Assembly: GCA_937958315.1 (NCBI GenBank)
Contig: CALFGH010000174.1
Location: 1 to 11,178 of the forward strand
From: an uncultured Collinsella sp.
GTDB taxonomy: Bacteria > Actinomycetota > Coriobacteriia > Coriobacteriales > Coriobacteriaceae
Direction of reading: 5' to 3'
DNA length: 11,178 nucleotides
Below are positions 6,968-11,178 of the stretch, in pieces. A program made the position numbers and the translations under genes. A model generated the notes under the pieces. The model saw only the letters and a list, made by a program, of their open reading frames with translations, was not told the origin of the DNA and did not search any database. The first letter of the stretch is position 1, and every line of letters begins with the position of its first letter.

Positions 6968-8305
6968 ATGGACGAGATGTTTGCCATTAAATGCCAAAAC
7001 TGCGGCGGCCCTATGTACTCACACCAGGCTAAACGCAGCTTTGAGTGCGCCTATTGCGGCACGGTCGTTCCGTGGCAGGCCGATGCGGGGGAGCCCAAGA
7101 GCGCCCTGGGCATTCGCCATACGCCACTGACGGTTGTCGATGGACTGCTTAAGCTCACCCACGTGTCGCAGCTCGAGCGCCCGGAGGACCCGGACTGGTA
7201 TTTCTTTAATTCACACTGGCGCAATCAGTCGGTTCTGGAGCATCTGCTGTGGGAGGACCGCGGCACGGCGCAGGAGTTCCAAGAAGCCACGCACGTGAGC
7301 ATTCCCTGCCCCTTCTGCGGCGCGTCCTTTGAGGGATCATCGACCCAGCGCGTGTTTGAGTGCCCGTCCTGCGGCAATAAAATCGGTGTAGCCGACCTGC
7401 TCAAGCCCGGTACGTTTAGTAAACGCTTGACCTTGGGCGTTGGTGCCGAGCATGTGCCTGAGCAGGGTATTCCCTGCGAAATCTCGCCGCAACAGGCGCG
7501 TGCCAACGCGCTGCAGCTGGTGCGCCAGTACCCCGACGCCTTTGCTGGGCACGACGTGGAAGACGCGATTCAAAATGACATGATGCTCTTCTACTTTCCC
7601 ATGGCGCTCGCGGATTTGCGCATGATGGCGTCCTTCCCGGGCAGGGGCCTGAGCAAGGAGACCCTGGTGTACTACGAGGTGCTCGACTGGGCATACCCGC
7701 GGGCAAACTATCTGGATGTTCGCCTTATGGGCATTTTGGAGCCGTGGGACTTTGCCAAGGTCGGTCCGTTCGATCCCGCCATGCAGGAAGGCGACTTCCG
7801 CGTTGTCTCCGTCGATGCATCTACCAAGGACCAGGTGGTCATTGATAAGCTGGCGCTCGACATTGCCGGCAACGATGCCGAGGCGGTACTGGGGCTCAAT
7901 AAAAAGAGCATCCGCACCTGGGCGCGCAAGGCCCGCAAGCATAAGGACGGCCTGGTGATGGTGCCGGTCTACTTTGTCGATCGCCCGGCGACGGACAGCC
8001 GCGATGGCGAGCAGGTACGCATTGCCGTAAACGGCCAGACGGGCCGCGCGGTCGCGGTGGTGTTTAGCGACAAGCGCGAAACACATATTGTGGCGCCGCT
8101 CAACCCAAGCCTGCATCTGTCCGGAGAAAGCACCGTGCACGCCACGCCCATCGAGGTCAAATACGTCAAGTCGCCGTTCCTGTACCAGATCGTGCGTCGT
8201 GGAGGTGGCGAGCAACCGCGTCAGGTGGCAGCGGTGGCCGAGGGTTCCTACCGAGAAGAAAAGCCCAAACGAAAAGGCTTGTTCGCCGCGATCTTTGGGA
8301 AGTAG
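6968..8305 (+). CDS. Double zinc-ribbon protein (TFIIB-type zinc ribbon family)
   Basis: The 445 residues contain two Cys4 zinc ribbons: C9/C12/C27/C30 (CQNCGG...CAYCG) and C114/C117/C132/C135 (CPFCG...CPSCG). A middle region (about 150-325) has no motif I can name. A beta-rich part follows with VPVYFVDRP (332-340) and VNGQTG (354-359), a Val/Tyr-strand plus NGQTG arrangement known from TFIIB-type zinc-ribbon proteins of unknown function. The C-terminus is basic (EKPKRKGLFAAIFGK), with no signal peptide or clear membrane span, so it should be cytoplasmic. Start ATG 6968 has a very strong AAAGGAGG (6952-6959), suggesting high expression. It is transcribed away from the CDF gene and looks monocistronic. 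Function unknown; nucleic-acid or protein binding through the ribbons is inference. Confidence 0.75.
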   Translation: MDEMFAIKCQNCGGPMYSHQAKRSFECAYCGTVVPWQADAGEPKSALGIRHTPLTVVDGLLKLTHVSQLERPEDPDWYFFNSHWRNQSVLEHLLWEDRGTAQEFQEATHVSIPCPFCGASFEGSSTQRVFECPSCGNKIGVADLLKPGTFSKRLTLGVGAEHVPEQGIPCEISPQQARANALQLVRQYPDAFAGHDVEDAIQNDMMLFYFPMALADLRMMASFPGRGLSKETLVYYEVLDWAYPRANYLDVRLMGILEPWDFAKVGPFDPAMQEGDFRVVSVDASTKDQVVIDKLALDIAGNDAEAVLGLNKKSIRTWARKARKHKDGLVMVPVYFVDRPATDSRDGEQVRIAVNGQTGRAVAVVFSDKRETHIVAPLNPSLHLSGESTVHATPIEVKYVKSPFLYQIVRRGGGEQPRQVAAVAEGSYREEKPKRKGLFAAIFGK

Positions 8306-8314
8306 GGGAGCGGT

Positions 8315-8347
8315 ACGGGACAGTGCGCAGTAGTGCGAGCTGTCCGT
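8315..8347 (+). other. Hairpin just after the zinc-ribbon gene
   Basis: ACGG(G)ACAG (8315-8323) pairs with CTGTCCGT (8340-8347), and the inner CGCA/TGCG (8326-8329/8334-8337) closes a GTAG loop. It starts 10 bp after the stop codon but has no U-tract, so it may protect the 3' end rather than terminate transcription. Confidence 0.5.
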
Positions 8348-8366
8348 CGTGGTAGATCTAAATAAA

Positions 8367-8399
8367 CGGTGGGGCGGCTGCAAAAGAGCCGCCCCGCTG
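8367..8399. terminator. GC-rich hairpin, possible terminator
   Basis: A 13-bp stem (8367-8379 with 8387-8399, core GGGGCGGCT/AGCCGCCCC, two G-U pairs) encloses a 7-nt loop. There is no T-run after it on the + strand. On the minus strand it is followed by CGTTTATTT a few bases on, so it could stop minus-strand transcription leaving the ADP-ribosylglycohydrolase operon. Confidence 0.5.
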
Positions 8400-8413
8400 G
8401 GTAGAATCAGATT

Positions 8414-8507
8414 GTGCCGCGGAACCCGCTCCTCAGCTAGTCACACTTCGGAAGCGCGGGCAACGCAGGTATTATCGTCTAAAGGGCCGGCTGCAGCCGG
8501 CCCTTTT
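8414..8507 (+). ncRNA. Possible small RNA between convergent genes
   Basis: TAGAAT (8402-8407) preceded by GGG is a good -10 sequence with no clear -35. A transcript starting near 8414 would run into the palindromic stem at 8481-8506 and the T residues at 8504-8507. Inside, 8415-8421 can pair with 8455-8462 (7 bp, one bulge). I recognise no known RNA family. This rests only on a -10 motif, a small stem and a terminator-like end. Confidence 0.2.
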
Positions 8508-8606
8508 CTGCGGCAGCGGGGATTCGAATACCAACACGGTGTACGGGCCAACGGTGCCCCATTCTGTGGCAAACGGCCCCATGTCGGTGCATTCTGTAAT
8601 CGTCAT
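8472..8606 (-). CDS. Possible 44-residue small protein downstream of the ADP-ribosylglycohydrolase gene
   Basis: ATG 8606 has AGAGGA (8620-8615) eight bases upstream, an ideal ribosome binding site. It lies 58 bp after the hydrolase gene on the same strand. The peptide opens with two related blocks, TECTDMGPFA (4-13) and TEWGTVGPYT (14-23), then YTVLVFESPLP, and ends with a basic tail. The last dozen codons coincide with the palindrome at 8481-8506, odd for a conserved gene. The segment ECTDM also occurs in the hydrolase (residues 35-39), with 14 of 15 bases identical. It may be a real small protein, a decaying duplication, or chance. No function assigned. Confidence 0.35.
   Translation of the reverse strand: MTITECTDMGPFATEWGTVGPYTVLVFESPLPQKRAGCSRPFRR
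8481..8506. terminator. 26-bp perfect palindrome, probable terminator
   Basis: Bases 8481-8493 are the exact reverse complement of 8494-8506, with an A-run at the left and T residues at the right (8504-8507). As RNA it would form a stem of about 11 bp with a small loop. The U-tract is short on both strands, so efficiency is uncertain. It lies between convergent genes. Confidence 0.6.
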
Positions 8607-8664
8607 TTGTCCGGTCCTCTCATGCCCCCATATTGGCTGATACCGCCTGGGCTGTAGTTGCGCC

Positions 8665-9453
8665 CTAAAACAAACACTGCTCAATCAACTCTTTACCGCG
8701 CAGGGTGTCGATCCACTCTCGTGGGATGGCGTCGATGCCGTATGCCATGCCGGCGAGGGCGCCTGCGACGGCTGCGGTGGTGTCGGTGTCGTCGCCCAGG
8801 TTGACGGCGGCAAGGACGCAATCCTCGTAACTGTTGGTGTTGACAAAGCACCAGGTGGCTGCCTTAAGCGTGTCGCGCACGAAGCCACCGGACCTGATTT
8901 CGTGCTCAGGCACACCTTTCAGATGGAGTGCCCACGAGGGGAGCGCGTCGTTCATCACATCCCTCATCAGCTCGACAAATATGACGCATGCGTCGGTCGA
9001 CGTTCTGTGGGCGTGCGTAATCGCGGAGACCTTGCTGACCTCTTCGTCTGTCGCATCGGTGAACGCCAGGGGCGCGATACGCATGAGCGAGCCGTTGCCG
9101 TTGTCGCGCTCGCCGGAGCCTCCTTTGCCGGTGTGCAAGGCGCGGGCGGTCGTGCCGCCGTAGTCGAAAACGCCGTCGATCGTATACTCGCCACGGGCAA
9201 TCCAGCTTACGAACTTATCGCGCATGCCTGCGGTATCGATGTGCCCAAGCTCCCTAATCGAGTCGCAGGTAGCAAGCGTCATGGACGTGTCATCGCTCCA
9301 GGTGCCGGCGGGCTGCCCATGCGTGCCGTAGCCGATCATGTCCGTGCATTCAAACGTGCCGCGGGGCCTGAATTCGTAAGGAACGCCCAGTGCGTCGCCG
9401 ACGGCAAGCCCGTAGATGCAGTCGCGCAGTGTTGTTTTCGGTCTGTCTGTCAT
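8665..9453 (-). CDS. ADP-ribosylglycohydrolase (DraG/ARH family)
   Basis: The family removes ADP-ribose from modified residues or related conjugates using two metal ions. The 262 residues carry the hallmarks: GLAVGDALGVPYEF (15-28), the metal-binding WSDDT (52-56), NGNGSLMRIAPLAF (118-131), and GDDTDTTAAVAGALAGMAYG (220-239), which supplies the second acidic metal cluster D221-D224. All catalytic elements look intact, and the length fits a stand-alone hydrolase. ATG 9453 has GAGGAG six bases upstream. It lies 64 bp downstream of the DUF1016 nuclease gene on the same strand, with no clear terminator between, so co-transcription is likely. The substrate is not evident and no ADP-ribosyltransferase gene is present in this window. 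It could reverse a host modification or counter an ADP-ribosylating toxin. Confidence 0.9.
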   Translation of the reverse strand: MTDRPKTTLRDCIYGLAVGDALGVPYEFRPRGTFECTDMIGYGTHGQPAGTWSDDTSMTLATCDSIRELGHIDTAGMRDKFVSWIARGEYTIDGVFDYGGTTARALHTGKGGSGERDNGNGSLMRIAPLAFTDATDEEVSKVSAITHAHRTSTDACVIFVELMRDVMNDALPSWALHLKGVPEHEIRSGGFVRDTLKAATWCFVNTNSYEDCVLAAVNLGDDTDTTAAVAGALAGMAYGIDAIPREWIDTLRGKELIEQCLF

Positions 9454-9517
9454 GGAGCGCTCCTCTTATGTCGGGGGGATATGAAACGCCGTCGGGGGCA
9501 TCGGTCGCAACGTGCTG

Positions 9518-10567
9518 CTACCCTTGCGCTTCGCCATTAGTCGCTTCGTTGATGGCGCGGTACTCGGCACTCAGCTCGCGCGCCAGCTCTTCCTTGCTTG
9601 GAAGATACGGCAAGTATTTGGCGGCAAACACTTGGTCGTTGTCTTCGGGCAGCGTGTACTCGACAATCGAGTCGCTTTTGTCCGCGCAGAGCACGATGCC
9701 TATAGGCGGATTGTCGCCTTCGTTCATGAGCTCGCGCGTGTAGTAGTTCACATACATTTGCATCTGGCCCAGGTCCTGATGCGTAAGGTCATCGGTCTTA
9801 AGGTCGATGAGCACGAAGCAGCGCATCAGATAGTTGTAAAACACAAGGTCAATATAGAAATGGCGCCCATCAAAGGTGATGCGCTTTTGGCGCGCCTCGA
9901 AAGCGAAACCACGGCCAAGCTCCAGCAGGAACTTCTGAAGATGCGTGATGAGCGCCTGCTCTAGATCGCTCTCGCGGAACGCAGTATCGTCCGAGAAACC
10001 TAAAAACTCCAGTACATATGGGTCGCGGATGATATCCTCGGGGCGACGAGCCGGGGCGCTCTTTTGGATTTCCTGGGTGACGGCCTCCTTGTCCTTGCTG
10101 GCAAGCAGGCGCTCGCGGAACATGGTGTTGATCTGGCGCTCGAGCTGACGCGTGCTCCAACGAGAATCGGCGCATTCGTTCATGTACCAGGTGCGAGCTT
10201 CGGGGTCAGGAATGCGTATTAACCTGCGATAATGTGTCCAACTCAATTCGGGACGCAGTGAGTCCCGAATTGGAAATGCAAGATAGAACTGACGCATTTT
10301 ACGCAGCTCTCTTGCTTCAAAACCTTTACCAAAATCCTTGGTAAGTCTGATTGCGAGGGCCTTGAGCAGCGCCTCTCCATACTTGGCGCGCTCCTCTCCG
10401 CCCTGCTCATCAACAATGCTCTTGCCGATCTCCCAATACGCCTCAACCATCGCAAAGTTAACGGCGGTATAGGCCTTGTCGCGAGCGGCGTTGAGAATCG
10501 AGGAAACCTGCTTGTAAAAAACTTCTGGCACGATTGCCGATTCTCCACGGTTTACCAGTTCGCCCAT
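9518..10567 (-). CDS. DUF1016/YhcG-family PDDEXK nuclease
   Basis: The protein has 349 residues from ATG 10567; an in-frame GTG at 10570 is the alternative. The N-terminal helical DUF1016_N region (about 17-155) contains the typical YWEIGKSIV, RELRKMRQFY and LSWTHYRRLI segments. The C-terminal YhcG-type nuclease domain (about 177-335) shows FLELGRGFAFEARQ, then FYIDLVFYN (D240) and VLIDLKT (D255-x-K257), the PDDEXK-like acidic core with Asp in place of the usual Glu, followed by GQMQMYVNYY. Family knowledge: YhcG-like proteins are predicted nucleases often found near restriction-modification or other accessory loci; their biology is poorly known. No methyltransferase is nearby. The gene heads a minus-strand set with the ADP-ribosylglycohydrolase. 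GGGG at 8 nt or AGAGGA further upstream could serve as ribosome binding site. Confidence 0.88.
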   Translation of the reverse strand: MGELVNRGESAIVPEVFYKQVSSILNAARDKAYTAVNFAMVEAYWEIGKSIVDEQGGEERAKYGEALLKALAIRLTKDFGKGFEARELRKMRQFYLAFPIRDSLRPELSWTHYRRLIRIPDPEARTWYMNECADSRWSTRQLERQINTMFRERLLASKDKEAVTQEIQKSAPARRPEDIIRDPYVLEFLGFSDDTAFRESDLEQALITHLQKFLLELGRGFAFEARQKRITFDGRHFYIDLVFYNYLMRCFVLIDLKTDDLTHQDLGQMQMYVNYYTRELMNEGDNPPIGIVLCADKSDSIVEYTLPEDNDQVFAAKYLPYLPSKEELARELSAEYRAINEATNGEAQG

Positions 10568-10594
10568 CACTGTCGCCCCACTTTCCTCTTGTGG

Positions 10595-10646
10595 AATGCA
10601 TCTTTATTGCATTTAGTTTAAAGCCTCGCGCGGACACGAATTTCAA
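10595..10646 (-). promoter_or_regulatory. Promoter and operator-like dyad of the nuclease operon
   Basis: On the minus strand TTGAAA (10646-10641) lies 18 bp before TTTAAA (10622-10617), a plausible -35/-10 pair with a start near 10610. A perfect inverted repeat, AATGCA-N7-TGCATT (10595-10613), covers that start, in an AT-rich patch unlike its surroundings. This suggests a repressor site; autoregulation would be typical of accessory systems, but no DNA-binding regulator is visible here. Confidence 0.45.
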
Positions 10647-10684
10647 TGTCACCTAGCGCCTTCGTGCAGGATTCCCGAAGTGAC

Positions 10685-10690
10685 TAAAAT
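10685..10690 (+). promoter_or_regulatory. -10 element of the PH-like gene
   Basis: TAAAAT (10685-10690) matches 5 of 6 consensus positions and lies 45 bp before ATG 10736. A weak TTCGTG (10661-10666) is 18 bp upstream. It is divergent from the nuclease operon promoter. Confidence 0.4.
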
Positions 10691-10735
10691 GTGGCCATAG
10701 AGGCAGTTTTAGCGAACCCCGCGGGAGTGACACGC

Positions 10736-11005
10736 ATGGATAACAACACTTTGCTGTTTCTGGACAAGGGTTCGGGTAGGTCTAAAGACGTCAAGATCTA
10801 CCCTAACCGCATTGAGGTACTCAAGAAGGGCACTTTCGGCGGCAAGCACACCGAGATTGTCTACCTTAAGGACATCACGGGGGTCAACAGGATCAAGGGC
10901 CGCGACGTTTTTCTGCGCAACAGGCTGTTGACTGCCTGTGTTTTTAGCCTGAGCAGCCGCTCCCAGGCCCAGGAATTTGTGAACGTGCTGAACATAGTGA
11001 TGTAG
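10736..11005 (+). CDS. Small PH-like domain protein
   Basis: The 89 residues are predicted to be mostly beta strands (LLFLDKG, DVKIYPNRIEVLKKG, HTEIVYLKDITGVN, DVFLRN, ACVFSLSS) followed by one C-terminal helix (SQAQEFVNVLNIVM). That is the strand-and-helix order of a single bacterial PH-like domain, and the phrase YLKDITGV...R is typical of such proteins. There is no signal peptide or membrane helix. The frame opens at GTG 10691, but that codon abuts the -10 element; ATG 10736 has GGGAG eight bases upstream, so I use it. It is monocistronic between divergent and convergent neighbours. The role is unknown, and the PH assignment is from sequence pattern only. Confidence 0.6.
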   Translation: MDNNTLLFLDKGSGRSKDVKIYPNRIEVLKKGTFGGKHTEIVYLKDITGVNRIKGRDVFLRNRLLTACVFSLSSRSQAQEFVNVLNIVM

Positions 11006-11030
11006 CCTATGGCGGCGTTCGGGCCAGGGT

Positions 11031-11070
11031 AAAAATCGGGGGCACAGAACGGTGTCCTACGCCCCCGATT
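11031..11070 (-). terminator. Terminator of the gene entering from the right edge
   Basis: AATCGGGGGC (11034-11043) pairs perfectly with GCCCCCGATT (11061-11070). Read on the minus strand the stem runs into five T (11035-11031), the arrangement of an intrinsic terminator. It also faces the end of the PH-like gene, where it lacks a T-run. Confidence 0.8.
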
Positions 11071-11099
11071 GAGTCGATGTGTCTAAAAGGCCGGCTTGC

Positions 11100-11178
11100 C
11101 TATTCGCTATCGTCCCCAGCGTTTTCGCGGTCACTGGCAAGCATTGCCGCGCCAGCGACCGTTGTCGCCACGGCGGCG
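11100..11178 (-). CDS. C-terminal end of a minus-strand protein (partial)
   Basis: The minus-strand frame is open from the window edge to TAG at 11102-11100. The visible 25 residues are an Ala/Thr/Val-rich hydrophobic stretch (AAVATTVAGAAML) followed by an acidic tail (ASDRENAGDDSE). This looks like the end of a membrane or secreted protein. The intrinsic terminator 30 bp further on in the same direction supports a real gene end. Too little is present to name it. Confidence 0.55.
   Translation of the reverse strand, partial: AAVATTVAGAAMLASDRENAGDDSE

Noticed and set aside
8517..8528. GGGGATTCGAAT resembling a tRNA T-loop
   Set aside because: The flanks do not pair as a T-stem and no anticodon, D-arm or acceptor stem can be found on either strand.
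8349..8657. 102-codon + strand ORF in the gap after the zinc-ribbon gene
   Set aside because: It has no ribosome binding site, crosses two strong hairpins and has a random-looking composition.

Overview
No database search was possible; every assignment is read from the sequence. The window is a compact, GC-rich bacterial chromosome segment without rRNA, tRNA, insertion sequences or CRISPR. GC-rich codon use, a GAAC-N4-GTTC SOS box, and a secreted PASTA-like protein with a Pro/Tyr-rich cytoplasmic tail carrying Thr-x-Val-Met/Val motifs fit a high-GC Gram-positive. A Coriobacteriia member such as Collinsella is my best guess, by inference only.

Left part (1-4349, + strand): a 98-nt imperfect hairpin (34-131) precedes a promoter whose start region is covered by a near-consensus LexA/SOS box (200-211). 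This promoter drives a tightly packed ruvC-ruvA-ruvB operon (269-2477), the complete Holliday-junction branch migration and resolution machine, with TGATG overlaps at both gene junctions. fhs (formate--tetrahydrofolate ligase, 2622-4289) follows with its own extended -10 promoter. Its very short leader can fold over its own ribosome binding site. A strong terminator closes fhs.

Middle part (4350-8664): a single-gene unit encodes a membrane protein with three TxV(M/V) motifs, one transmembrane helix, a PASTA-like outer domain and a 4 x 7-residue helical repeat tail. It shares a bidirectional terminator (5492-5559) with a convergent cation diffusion facilitator gene whose site A residues (N/D, D/D) suggest manganese. 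A palindrome-rich divergent intergenic region separates that gene from a double zinc-ribbon protein. The 359-bp gap after the zinc-ribbon gene holds three hairpins, a possible small RNA and, on the opposite strand, a 44-codon ORF with a good ribosome binding site.

Right part (8472-11178): a minus-strand set, probably one operon, encodes a DUF1016/YhcG-like PDDEXK nuclease, a DraG-type ADP-ribosylglycohydrolase and perhaps the 44-residue peptide. The peptide shares the in-frame segment ECTDM, and 14 of 15 bases around it, with the hydrolase. An inverted repeat overlies the predicted start of this operon. A small PH-like protein gene lies divergently, and the C-terminal end of a further minus-strand gene with its own terminator enters at the right edge. 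The nuclease-hydrolase-peptide set is the best candidate here for an undescribed accessory system; the hairpin upstream of ruvC is the most striking unexplained structure.
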